A DNA stretch of 64,000 bases, taken from contig NZ_LDNB01000010.1 in assembly GCF_001026695.1 (NCBI RefSeq), forward strand, positions 288,884 to 352,883. The letters are read 5' to 3'. This document shows, piece by piece, positions 15,346 to 23,452 of this stretch (position 1 is the first letter of the stretch; the number at the start of each line of letters is the position of its first letter). Under the pieces are notes generated by a model. The model had not been told where the DNA came from. It saw nothing but the letters and a program-made list of their open reading frames with translations, and ran no database searches. This stretch comes from Neobacillus vireti. GTDB taxonomy: Bacteria > Bacillota > Bacilli > Bacillales > Cytobacillaceae. The position numbers and the translations under genes were made by a program.

Positions 15346-16632
15346 TTATTCTTCAAAGAAGTCCAAGTCAATTTTTTTCATAACAAAAACTTCCTCATCA
15401 CTTACACTGCTTGAATTACCCAAACCAAGCTGTGGCATAAACCGTGTCCATAATTCCATCTGCTCCTTCTGGGTTAAATGGATTCTCTCCCGCAAAAGCG
15501 TTTTGAGTTCACCGTAGCTTATATTTCTTGCTGCATGATTGCTGGCTTGTTGCTTTTGTTCTAGCATTTGCTGCAATAATAACTTTTTTCGTTCCTGCTC
15601 CAGTTCAATCTTTTCCTTCATTAATTGTTCTCTCTTCTGTGCCTCTAATCGCCTTTGCTCTTCTAGCATTCTTCGCTGCTCATGAAATTGGATTCGAAGT
15701 CGCTGAAATTTCTTGATGAATTCCTTCCGATTTTCCTCTTCCACCTTTGGCTGGCTCAACAAGATTTCGTTTTTCACCACTAAAGCATCAGCAAAAGGAA
15801 TCTCATAGCCCTCATTTAATAGAAAGGCACGGTATGGTTTTACCTCCCCATCCTTTAAGAACCGCATGACCTTCACAACAGTCCTGTCCTCATTGGAATA
15901 AATGTAATACATACTTCTTACATCTACCGTTGGTGAGTCCATTGAAACAGGGTAATTGAAATAAGCAAAAAAGTCCTTATCCTTGACCAGTTCAGTAAGC
16001 ATGGCATCCCACTTTTTATCTTCATCGGTTTTAGAAGAAATCGATAATTCTGCATCCCACAGTACTAAGGCATTTTTACTTATTTCAATTGATTGTTCTT
16101 CTTTTTCGATAAACCAAATCGGTTCCATCCCGTGCTCAAGGAAATATCGCTGTCTTTTAGTGATTTGACCGGCTAGTTTGCTATCCACGGCAGATGTAAC
16201 ACTCGTGACGATAGACAGCCCATACTCTTTTTCACCAATCTTCATCCAAATATCCGGGTACTCTTTTAACTCCGGTTTTGCTTTATAGCCGTAATCTAGC
16301 TGAATCATTGAATTGATTTTAGCCTGGTTAGCCAGTTCATCATGGAGTATTGCAAGCATTGCATGATGATTCGTTGTTTCTCTAACAAGCTGTTTTCTAT
16401 ACCTTTTTTCTGCCTGATCAATCTTCTTGGACACTTCACAGGCTTCAGAGTGTTGATGGGAAAAATATTGTCCTCTTTCTTCACCATACTTGATGATTAA
16501 TTTTGCTTTACAGTAAGGGCATTGAAAAAGGCCTTTCTCCGCCAATTTCTTAAAGTTATCTATTTCTTCTCTGGTTGCTGAATCTGGGAGACTAGTTATT
16601 TCATTATCAATCACATGTAGTGCTTCTCTCAA
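15346..16632 (-). CDS. Competence protein CoiA-like family protein
   Basis: 428 residues. The N-terminal part has a zinc-ribbon-like segment, FQCPYCKAKLIIKYGEERGQ followed by YFSHQH...C (about 37-67), the hallmark of CoiA/CoiA-like nuclease-family proteins. The middle (about 95-220) contains charged and hydrophobic strands (YPDIWMKIGEKEYGLSIVTS, FLEHGMEPIWFIEK) consistent with a PD-(D/E)XK-type core. Residues about 300-360 form a long Glu/Gln/Arg-rich coiled coil. CoiA acts in DNA uptake, but related proteins are common in accessory islands. This gene lies between a helicase and a nucleotidyltransferase and far from competence genes, so a mobile-element or defence role is equally possible. 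Confidence 0.7.
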   Translation of the reverse strand: MREALHVIDNEITSLPDSATREEIDNFKKLAEKGLFQCPYCKAKLIIKYGEERGQYFSHQHSEACEVSKKIDQAEKRYRKQLVRETTNHHAMLAILHDELANQAKINSMIQLDYGYKAKPELKEYPDIWMKIGEKEYGLSIVTSVTSAVDSKLAGQITKRQRYFLEHGMEPIWFIEKEEQSIEISKNALVLWDAELSISSKTDEDKKWDAMLTELVKDKDFFAYFNYPVSMDSPTVDVRSMYYIYSNEDRTVVKVMRFLKDGEVKPYRAFLLNEGYEIPFADALVVKNEILLSQPKVEEENRKEFIKKFQRLRIQFHEQRRMLEEQRRLEAQKREQLMKEKIELEQERKKLLLQQMLEQKQQASNHAARNISYGELKTLLRERIHLTQKEQMELWTRFMPQLGLGNSSSVSDEEVFVMKKIDLDFFEE

Positions 16633-16824
16633 AATTTAGTCACCTCAAAAATTCCCCTTTTTTTCAAGAATCTCCTTTTTAGAAATGGAAGTCAAGTGGA
16701 AATTTTGAAAGATTTGATTTCATTGCAAGCATGGTAGAAACTTGGACATTTCTTGCCGTCCAAATGTCCAAATGCTTAAAGTAAAAGGTTCTATCTTCCT
16801 CATTTGTTAGATTCAAATTGACTG

Positions 16825-16986
16825 GTTTACACAACATTGACACGTGAAGGCACCCACGGTATGTATGGTATTATTAAATTGATTCTTTTATCAGCTGTGA
16901 AAAATGTGGCACTTAGTGTTGACGAAGGAACAATCGAAGTTTCGAAGCCAGTAGCAATTATTACAGACAATGAACTTCCTTTCTAA
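16825..16986 (+). pseudogene. C-terminal gene remnant, unrecognised
   Basis: An open plus-strand frame without a start reads LVYTTLTREGTHGMYGIIKL, then ILLSAVKNVALSVDEGTIEV and SKPVAIITDNELPF-stop. It is protein-like and just upstream of the nucleotidyltransferase gene. No family recognised; the N-terminus is missing. Confidence 0.35.
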
Positions 16987-17028
16987 AAAGAAGCTGTAAT
17001 TTACTAAAGGTAAAAGGTGGGATAACAA

Positions 17029-17817
17029 TTGAGAGATACCATATTAACAGCATTTAAAAAAATTGAAGAAGACTTTCACATTAAAATTCTTTTTGCTTGT
17101 GAATCTGGGAGCAGGGCTTGGCAGTTCCCATCAAAAGATAGTGACTATGATGTCCGATTTATCTATGTGCATAAAAAGAAAGAGTATCTAGCCATCGACC
17201 CAATCGGTATTGGATCGAAACGGGATGTAATTGAATTACCGATAAATGACTTACTTGATATTTCAGGTTGGGAATTGACTAAAGCCTTACGATTATTTAG
17301 AAAGTCCAATCCCCCATTAATGGAATGGCTGCGATCAGGAATCGTATACTATCAAGCTTTTTCAACCATTGAGCAGATGCAAGAGCTAAGCAAAAGCATT
17401 TTCGCTCCCAACTCTTGTTCACATCATCACCTTAATATGGAAACCAATAATTTCAGAGAATATTTACAAGGGGAAGAAGTGAGAATCAAAAAATATTTTT
17501 ATGTACTTAGGCCCGTTTTGGCTGCAGGATGGATTGAAAAATATAATGAGTTTCCTCCATTAGAATTTTCAACATTAGTGAATCATTTAGTTCCAGAAGG
17601 TTCACTAAAGAATGAAATAAACACACTATTAAAAAGAAAATTGGATGGTGAAGAACTGGATAAGGAACCCAAAATCCAATTAATCAATAAATTTCTAAAT
17701 GAGGAAATAGAACGTCTCCGAGAATATGCTAACATGCTTAATATAGATATCCCCGACTTTACCCCCAAACTAGATTTACTTTTCAGGCATACTCTTGTAG
17801 AGGTATGGAAACGGTAG
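17029..17817 (+). CDS. Nucleotidyltransferase, YcgL-like (COG3541 type)
   Basis: 262 residues from a TTG at 17029, preceded by AAAGGTGGG. The polymerase-beta-type nucleotidyltransferase signature is GSRAWQFPSKDSDYDVRFIY (about 27-46), with GS and the D-x-D pair that bind Mg-NTP. The C-terminal ~130 residues are helical and lack a named domain. Relatives of this size (B. subtilis YcgL) have no settled function; the fold transfers NMP to protein or nucleic acid. The neighbours are accessory genes, so a toxin or defence effector role is possible but unproven. Confidence 0.85.
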   Translation: MRDTILTAFKKIEEDFHIKILFACESGSRAWQFPSKDSDYDVRFIYVHKKKEYLAIDPIGIGSKRDVIELPINDLLDISGWELTKALRLFRKSNPPLMEWLRSGIVYYQAFSTIEQMQELSKSIFAPNSCSHHHLNMETNNFREYLQGEEVRIKKYFYVLRPVLAAGWIEKYNEFPPLEFSTLVNHLVPEGSLKNEINTLLKRKLDGEELDKEPKIQLINKFLNEEIERLREYANMLNIDIPDFTPKLDLLFRHTLVEVWKR

Positions 17818-17838
17818 TTGAATAGTGGTACCAAAAGT

Positions 17839-17890
17839 GGTGCCTGACCCCCGATGTATTAAAGCTTTACCGCACCGGGGGTCAGGCACC
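17839..17890. repeat. Perfect inverted repeat of the GGTGCCTGACCCCC family
   Basis: GGTGCCTGACCCCCG (17839-17853) is mirrored exactly by CGGGGGTCAGGCACC (17876-17890) around a 22-base loop. It lies just after the nucleotidyltransferase stop and may double as a terminator stem. The same word occurs near 2029, 7460, 19650, 54199 and 61880. Confidence 0.85.
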
Positions 17891-18083
17891 TGATTTCGTA
17901 GAAAGATTCCGTACCTCCCGATTTCTTCTTAGAAACCTTGTTTAATCATGTGGGGACCTCCTCTCTTCTTCCCTCCACGATAAATAATAAAAGGCAAATA
18001 AATAGTTTAAATTTTCGACATTATTCTACATTATTAAATAAAGCAGATTGTTATACTCTTCTTAAGATTAAAGGGGTTGTATA

Positions 18084-18536
18084 ATGTTGTCTCAATATGA
18101 AGCAGATCAGTTAATTTCCTCACTTAAACAACTACTGGTAAAGAAAAATCTAATAAATTTTCCAAAACCGGGCGAAAAAATGGTATTACAATGCAAGGAT
18201 GGTAATAATAATAACTATATTATAGATGTTGCGCGGGGACGGCAAAAGCCCCAAAAAGCAACGTATCAAACACGACATCATAAATCTACTATTTTATTAC
18301 GTGTTGACATAGAGGGGCCGCCACATGACAATCCAGATGGTGAGGAAATTCCTTGTCCGCACATTCATATCTATCGCGAAGGTTTTGATGATAAATGGGC
18401 ATTCCCTTTAGAGCAAGAAATAACGACGAATACTGAAGATTTAATCCAAGTATTAATAGACTATTTTTCATATAACCATATTAGTAACCGACATGAACTA
18501 ATAATACAAGGTGGTGATCTACTTGACGGTAGCTAA
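18084..18536 (+). CDS. DUF6978-like protein, first gene of a two-gene pair
   Basis: 150 residues. Soluble, no signal peptide. Recognisable block: YIIDVARGRQKPQKATYQTR then TILLRVDIEGPPHDNPDG and IPCPHIHIYREGFDDKWAFP. This His/Pro-rich pattern resembles the DUF6978 family, usually encoded beside DUF1828/DUF1829 proteins in mobile regions. The downstream gene starts inside this one (14-base overlap), so the two are translationally coupled. No catalytic motif can be named. Function unknown; the two-gene architecture suggests toxin-antitoxin or phage defence (inference). Confidence 0.65.
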   Translation: MLSQYEADQLISSLKQLLVKKNLINFPKPGEKMVLQCKDGNNNNYIIDVARGRQKPQKATYQTRHHKSTILLRVDIEGPPHDNPDGEEIPCPHIHIYREGFDDKWAFPLEQEITTNTEDLIQVLIDYFSYNHISNRHELIIQGGDLLDGS

Positions 18537-19311
18537 GGAAAATTTAAAAAAGTTATATTTAGATTGGATCAATAAAAAGTTAGCTTATAAGGATTTAGAT
18601 GCTGGAACCATTGAAATTACCACACCGTTTCTTGATCGGCACAATGACCGTTTACAAATATACGCGGTACCCCTAGAAAATGGGGACTTTAAACTTACAG
18701 ATGATGGCTATATAATTACAGATCTTCAAATGAGTGGATTAGATTTAAACAGCTCAGCTAAAAGAAAACAATTATTTAGGACTATTATTAACGGATACGG
18801 CGTTTCCTCCAATTCTGATTCGGATGAACTTTTTGTTATAGCTGATTCGAGTAATTTCCCCACAAAAAAGCATATGCTTTTACAGGCTATGATGACAGTA
18901 AATGATATGTTCATGACGACGAAGTCAACTGTTACGAGTTTATTTACTGAAGATGTTGGGGCCTTTTTAGAATCAAATAACATTCGTTTTTCTGAAAATA
19001 TCATCTTAGGGGGAAAAAGCGGTTATAATCACCACTATCATTACCTCGTTCCACATTTTAAAAATATTCCTGAAAGAGTTATTCATACAATGAACGTGCC
19101 TTCTAAAGGAACATTATCTAATATTATTTTCTCTTGGAGCGATACGAGGGAAGCAAGAATTAAACAGAATTACAACACCGAATTGTACGTTTTTATTAAT
19201 GATCAAGAAAAAGAAGTTGATAAAAATATCCTAAATGCCTTTCATATTGAAGAAATTAAACCAGTTCTGTGGAGTAAAAGAGAATCCGTTATTGATATAT
19301 TGAGCGCTTAA
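18523..19311 (+). CDS. DUF1828/DUF1829 protein, second gene of the pair
   Basis: 262 residues from the TTG at 18523, chosen because AAGGTGG lies eight bases upstream; the GTG codons at 18511 and 18514 are less likely. The N-terminal ~95 residues (ITTPFLDRHNDRLQIYAVPL, NGDFKLTDDGYIITDLQMSG) match DUF1828. The C-terminal ~100 residues (SGYNHHYHYLVPHFKN ... IKPVLWSKRESVIDIL) match DUF1829. Such proteins occur in prophages and genomic islands and have no known biochemical role. The gene is coupled to the upstream DUF6978-like gene and followed by a strong terminator, so the pair is a self-contained operon. Confidence 0.75.
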   Translation: MTVAKENLKKLYLDWINKKLAYKDLDAGTIEITTPFLDRHNDRLQIYAVPLENGDFKLTDDGYIITDLQMSGLDLNSSAKRKQLFRTIINGYGVSSNSDSDELFVIADSSNFPTKKHMLLQAMMTVNDMFMTTKSTVTSLFTEDVGAFLESNNIRFSENIILGGKSGYNHHYHYLVPHFKNIPERVIHTMNVPSKGTLSNIIFSWSDTREARIKQNYNTELYVFINDQEKEVDKNILNAFHIEEIKPVLWSKRESVIDILSA

Positions 19312-19340
19312 TTCTATCTGTTAGAGTTGCAGTATATTAA

Positions 19341-19374
19341 AAAGGAGCTGATGGATTATGTGATCAGCTCCTTT
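19341..19374 (+). terminator. Terminator of the DUF6978-DUF1828/1829 operon
   Basis: AAAGGAGCTGAT (19341-19352) pairs with ATCAGCTCCTTT (19363-19374), a perfect 12-bp stem. Confidence 0.8.
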
Positions 19375-19379
19375 CCTCA

Positions 19380-19623
19380 TTACAGTCCCATCCCACTCAA
19401 CAAATCTCTAAATATCTTTAGCTCCTCAACGCTCAATGTAACACATTTTCCCATTTTCTCATGCTCAGGTGCCCTTCCCTATACAGACAAACCGCCCATA
19501 CTGCTTATTAAACCCAAGCTCCACAGTCTTAGCGATTTCATGAAATAAATGTATGTATAAAGGCCATAATCGCATATGTCCTTTTAAATATTTGTTCTGA
19601 AAATGATTTTCAAAAGAAACCAT
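19380..19623 (-). pseudogene. Frameshifted small gene remnant
   Basis: From an ATG at 19623 the minus strand reads MVSFENHFQNKYLKGHMRLW, then PLYIHLFHEIAKTVELGFNK and QYGRFVCIGKGT before a stop. The adjacent frame continues EHEKMGKCVTLSVEELKIFR and DLLSGMGL-stop. The two halves look like one protein broken by a one-base shift near 19471. No ribosome site precedes the ATG, so the true N-terminus is probably missing too. Family not recognised. Confidence 0.45.
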
Positions 19624-19792
19624 GCGATTTTTTAATAAGAGAATCGGTGTCAGGCACCCACTTATCGGTCATCTTAAACAGTAGGTCATTTCTTGGTATA
19701 ATAAAGCCGTAAGTTAAGCAGAGACATAATTGATTTGATCATTTTAATGTTTTTCAGATAACTCCCGAGGTGAAGACAAAATAGAAAAATTA

Positions 19793-20764
19793 ATGATTGA
19801 TCCCACCATAGATTTTTCTCCACAAAAAGGATCGCCCTATATATATACCTATGCCTGCTCTGAGGATGAACGCTCTTTATGCGCGTTGGAAATGCGTTCA
19901 TTATTCAGCAAGGTGTCCCAATCTAAGGTCTTGGAAAGCTTCGTAAAAATTGATCCAAGTCGCAGCCCTTTTATTAAAGAAAGAATGAGTGTGATATATG
20001 AAGCGGAAAGCCTGGACAACCTTTATCAGCAGGTGAAAGCTTTACAACTAAGCGGTGAAACATTTAAAGTCACTTATGTAAAAAATAGTGGTCAGACGAA
20101 ACGTGAAGACGAGGGATTCGAAAAACGACGTGCCATTGAACGAGCGATTGGATTACACATCAACGGAAAAGCAGATCTTCGTTTCCCAGACCAATCTTTT
20201 GGCATCATGCATGTAAACGGAAGATGGGTATTTGGTGAGTATGTGAATAGTGAGTCGGTTTGGTTTCGACATCAGAAGAAGCCTAATGGATACTCCACTG
20301 CCCTCAGCACACGTGTTGCTAGAGCGGTGGTGAATATCGCTATCCCCAAGCCAAACGGGATTAAAGCCATTGATCCTTGCTGCGGAATTGGCACTGTCCT
20401 CATTGAAGCGCGGTCAATGGGCATTGATATAGTCGGAAGCGACCGAAATCAGCTAATTCTCCCTGGAGCACGGGAAAACATGGCACACTTTGGTCTTACT
20501 GGGGAAATAAAATTAGCTGATCTTCGCGATATCAGCAATCATTATGATGTAGCCATTATTGATTTGCCATATAATTTGTGTTCGGTAATCACCCCTGAGG
20601 AACAACTAGAAATGCTTCAAAGTGCACGTGGGTTCGCAGACAAAGTGGTCGTGGTGACCGTTGAACCCATCGATGAAATCCTATTAAAAGCGGGTTTTTC
20701 GATTATTGACCGGGGAGTTGCTAAAAAAGGATTATTTAGTAGAGAAGTGATCGTTTGCAATTAA
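19793..20764 (+). CDS. TRM11-like SAM-dependent RNA/DNA methyltransferase
   Basis: 323 residues. The C-terminal half is a Rossmann methyltransferase: motif I DPCCGIGTVLIEARSMG (about 201-217), then VGSDRN and motif IV DLPYNL (about 260-265), the (D/N)PPY-type catalytic site of amino-methylating enzymes. The N-terminal half contains a THUMP-like region, as in TRM11/TrmG10 enzymes that make m2G in tRNA. The start is uncertain: no good ribosome site precedes the ATG at 19793, whereas GAGGTG is well spaced from an in-frame ATA twelve bases upstream (19781), which may be a mutated or non-standard start. Confidence 0.8.
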   Translation: MIDPTIDFSPQKGSPYIYTYACSEDERSLCALEMRSLFSKVSQSKVLESFVKIDPSRSPFIKERMSVIYEAESLDNLYQQVKALQLSGETFKVTYVKNSGQTKREDEGFEKRRAIERAIGLHINGKADLRFPDQSFGIMHVNGRWVFGEYVNSESVWFRHQKKPNGYSTALSTRVARAVVNIAIPKPNGIKAIDPCCGIGTVLIEARSMGIDIVGSDRNQLILPGARENMAHFGLTGEIKLADLRDISNHYDVAIIDLPYNLCSVITPEEQLEMLQSARGFADKVVVVTVEPIDEILLKAGFSIIDRGVAKKGLFSREVIVCN

Positions 20765-20917
20765 CCTGTGGGGGCTTGGTACCCATTCACGAAATAAATC
20801 AAGCATCGTTTCATTGCTACCGGATAACTTTGAGGGAAGGAGCCCGCTTCCCTTTACTTTGGCAGCCACCAACTTTTCGAAAATCATCACTGTAGACCTT
20901 GCTATTCTTTTCTCCAT
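20732..20917 (-). CDS. Short ORF with strong ribosome site, unknown
   Basis: 61 codons from the ATG at 20917, preceded by CGGAGGAATC, a near-ideal Shine-Dalgarno. The product starts MEKRIARSTVMIFEKLVAAK and contains LLPSKLSGSNETMLDLFREW. It overlaps the 3' end of the TRM11-like gene by 33 bases in antisense. It may be the intact N-terminus of a truncated gene whose remainder was replaced. Not recognised. Confidence 0.35.
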   Translation of the reverse strand: MEKRIARSTVMIFEKLVAAKVKGSGLLPSKLSGSNETMLDLFREWVPSPHRLIANDHFSTK

Positions 20918-21008
20918 GATTCCTCCGAGGAGACTTTTAAATAATATGTCCCTTTATTCCAGTGATACAAATAAATAAATCTAACTTATTCCAAGGAGAC
21001 TTATAATT

Positions 21009-21422
21009 TTGGAAGCAAAATGTATTAAATTCTATGAATTCGGTAGTCCTACAGATGTTTTAAGCGTTGAGTCTAAAAGTATTGAACCACCAAAAGATAA
21101 TGAAGTCCTTGTTCGAATGTTAGCTCGCCCTATCAATCCCTCTGACTTAATACCGATTAGGGGATCTTATTCTCACCGAATTTCTTTACCTAATATACCA
21201 GGGTATGAAGGAGTAGGTATTGTAGAAGAAGTAGGTCCTTTCGTTTCTACAAATCTTATCGGTAAACGTGTGTTACCTCTACGTGGGGAAGGTACATGGC
21301 AAGAGTTTGTTAAGACATCCTCTGAATTTGCCATCCCTGTTCCTAATTTTATTGATGATTTTACTGCATCACAAATGTATATTAATCCCGTTACAGAAAA
21401 CTGGGCTCCACCTCTTGGATAG
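21009..21422 (+). pseudogene. Truncated MDR-type (zinc-binding) alcohol dehydrogenase/quinone reductase, N-terminal part
   Basis: 137 codons from a TTG with AAGGAGA upstream. The GroES-like domain is clear: CIKFYEFGSPTDVLSVES, RPINPSDLIPIRGSY, NIPGYEGVGIVEEVG. Family members are about 330 residues. Here the match stops abruptly after ASQMYINPVT, just before the NAD(P)-binding Rossmann domain, and continues as an unrelated ENWAPPLG-stop. Everything needed for cofactor binding is missing, so it is a pseudogene cut by an insertion or deletion at about 21400. Confidence 0.8.
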
Positions 21423-21985
21423 GCATGACGAAGGAATGAAAGGGCAAATGACCCGTTGAGACAAGGGAAGGAAAGCCTCCAAGGGCGGCGTGGAGAATGT
21501 ACATCATATGGTAAATAAAGGAGTTTATTAACACTCCTTTATTTAACTATGTCTTCACTTGCCTGTAACGGATCTGTCCTCCCATTATTTAATCATTACC
21601 GGTTATCAAGTTGTATGAAATCCTGCGAATAAGCGAGTATTCGGAAGAAAATCGTATTAAACTGAGGGAGTTTAAGTGTATTAATTCACAAACTTTTCTT
21701 TGTAACAGGAATGCTGCCCCTTTACTTCAATAAGAAGAGAGCATCCCTTAATATTAAAGGAATGCCCTGGATAGTTAAGTATAATATTTCAAAATTCATA
21801 AAGACTTTATTTCCAACTGGCCTCTAAGAAATCACATTTTTGAACCATTAATTTTAATCCGAAGTCTTTGAAATCATTAATGTATAATTCAGCAAAAGAA
21901 TGTTCTTCACTTTTTTATATTGTTCAATATGATAGGCTTTCACTTAAATTCCACGTCCAATAAGCTAATTAATTACCCTATTATT
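21423..21985. other. Gene-poor region after the truncation, with structured GC-richer start
   Basis: The first ~90 bases (21423-21510) are richer in G/A than the surroundings and contain short pairing blocks such as GGG-CAAATGA-CCC and GCCTCCAAGGGC. A terminator follows at 21512-21545. The remaining ~440 bases are AT-rich with no ORF or recognisable motif. It may be the end of an inserted element, but I cannot name it. Confidence 0.4.
21512..21545 (+). terminator. Perfect hairpin terminator downstream of truncated dehydrogenase
   Basis: TAAATAAAGGAGT (21512-21524) pairs with ACTCCTTTATTTA (21533-21545), 13 bp. The stem's own T-rich arm makes it a plausible terminator in either direction. Confidence 0.65.
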
Positions 21986-22549
21986 CTACCTTGTTTCAGA
22001 ATTTAAATATTCCTCTTTTAATATAGAGTAATGTGCAGTATCTGTTAGGACACCTTTTACCATTTGGTCTCTACGAAGAGTTCCTTCATATGTCATACCT
22101 AAGCGGCTCAATACTTTTCCTGAAACACCATTCCTTACATCATGTCCCGCAAACACTCGGTCTAAACCTAGTTTATGAAAGGCTAATTCGAGTATTAATT
22201 TCCCTGCTTCCGTCATGTAGCCCTTACCCCAAAAATGTCTATTCAATGTAAAGCCTAGTTCTCCACTATTATTCCATTCATGTATTCTAAACTCAATTGT
22301 CCCAATCATTTTGTTGCTATCTTTTAACACGATTGCATACATACCCATTGGTTCTTTCATATAATAGTTTGCTATCATTTTCTTCGTTTGGTTTACATCT
22401 GTATGTTGGTCATAAATGTAACGTGTAGTTTCTTCATCAGATGTATACTCATACATATCATCAACATCGTCAAGTGAAACCGGACGTAATATGATACGCT
22501 CCCCTTCCATCTGACTATGCTTAAACATTAAAAAGTTTGTATTACCCAT
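21986..22549 (-). CDS. RimJ/RimL-type GNAT N-acetyltransferase
   Basis: 187 residues. It starts with ERIILRPVSLDDVDDMYEY, the typical RimJ/RimL opening, and carries the acetyl-CoA motif LNRHFWGKGYMTEAGKLILE (about 100-119) followed by FHKLGLDRVFAGHDVRN and SRLGMTYEGTLR. This subclass acetylates N-terminal or small amino substrates. GGAGTG precedes the ATG at 22549. Single gene; substrate unknown. Confidence 0.88.
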   Translation of the reverse strand: MGNTNFLMFKHSQMEGERIILRPVSLDDVDDMYEYTSDEETTRYIYDQHTDVNQTKKMIANYYMKEPMGMYAIVLKDSNKMIGTIEFRIHEWNNSGELGFTLNRHFWGKGYMTEAGKLILELAFHKLGLDRVFAGHDVRNGVSGKVLSRLGMTYEGTLRRDQMVKGVLTDTAHYSILKEEYLNSETR

Positions 22550-22732
22550 GTCAACACTCCTGTTTTATTACATTAATTGTAGAGAATAAAATACCTTCTT
22601 TTGCTAAACTGCCGATCTTCCACCATAAGGACGATTTTTCGTATTCATCAGCTTACTCCTGCTTCTAAAATAATTCAGAACCGGTGGGGTAAGTTATAAA
22701 AGGTTTGATTGAAATTTGTTCCTTTCCACGTT

Positions 22733-22757
22733 AACCCTCACTATCTAAGTGAGGGTT
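22733..22757 (+). terminator. Plus-strand terminator without a plus-strand gene upstream
   Basis: AACCCTCACT (22733-22742) pairs with AGTGAGGGTT (22748-22757), then TCTTTGTTTTTTT. No plus-strand coding gene lies in the preceding 1.2 kb, so it could end a small RNA or be left over from a lost gene. Confidence 0.7.
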
Positions 22758-22779
22758 TCTTTGTTTTTTTACAAATGCT

Positions 22780-23364
22780 TCACCTTAGTCCAATGTGGAT
22801 AATACAATAAACAAAATCATCTAAAACCTTTGGATCAGATGATAATTTCGCAACTTGTGTAAGTGAATATCGAGAATGGTTCTGATACTTGGCTAGAGCA
22901 TCTATATCTTTTTGCATCCCAATTTCCCCTTCTTCTTGCGCACGTACTAGTGTATTATAAAAAGCTTCTTCTAACCTTTTTATATCCCTATTGAAAAACT
23001 CTGCAATTTCCGTATCATGAGGTACTTGAGAGATTGCACTATCCAAAATAAAGCACTCTTTACGTTTTTCATCATCCTTTAAAACGTTTAACACCTCATA
23101 AAAAACTTTACTTATTGCTTCTTTAACTGATCCTGGACGTTCCAAATAAGATATTACCGTAGCAGTTTTTTCATTTATATAATGTTTTACTGCAGAAATG
23201 AAAAGATCCCTTTTTGTACCATAAGTATCATAAAGACTTTGCCGACCAATCCCAAGTCCTTTAATTAGTAGTGGCAGTGAAGTCCCTTCATACCCATAAT
23301 GACCGAATACCTCCATGGCCTTATGCAATACTTGGATGGTATCAAATTCCTTGTTTCTTGCCAA
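22780..23364 (-). CDS. TetR/AcrR family transcriptional regulator
   Basis: 194 residues, usual length. Helix-turn-helix at about 10-55: VLHKAMEVFGHYGYEGTSLP, LLIKGLGIGRQSLYDTYGTK, RDLFISAVKHY. The C-terminal ligand domain (about 75-190) has no identifiable specificity. Neighbours on the same strand (a deacetylase and a GNAT) give no clear target. A QSLYDTYGTKRDLF motif of this kind is common in regulators of efflux or reductase genes. Confidence 0.88.
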   Translation of the reverse strand: MARNKEFDTIQVLHKAMEVFGHYGYEGTSLPLLIKGLGIGRQSLYDTYGTKRDLFISAVKHYINEKTATVISYLERPGSVKEAISKVFYEVLNVLKDDEKRKECFILDSAISQVPHDTEIAEFFNRDIKRLEEAFYNTLVRAQEEGEIGMQKDIDALAKYQNHSRYSLTQVAKLSSDPKVLDDFVYCIIHIGLR

Positions 23365-23452
23365 ATGAGCGCTTATCCTTATTCTAGGATTGCGCCCGAT
23401 TGTGGAAGATCATTGCACATTATTAGCTGAATTGCCAAAATGGCCATATATA

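Noticed and set aside
21423-21510. Possible group II intron or riboswitch
   Set aside because: The stretch is structured, but I found no GUGYG start, domain V-like hairpin or known riboswitch motif.
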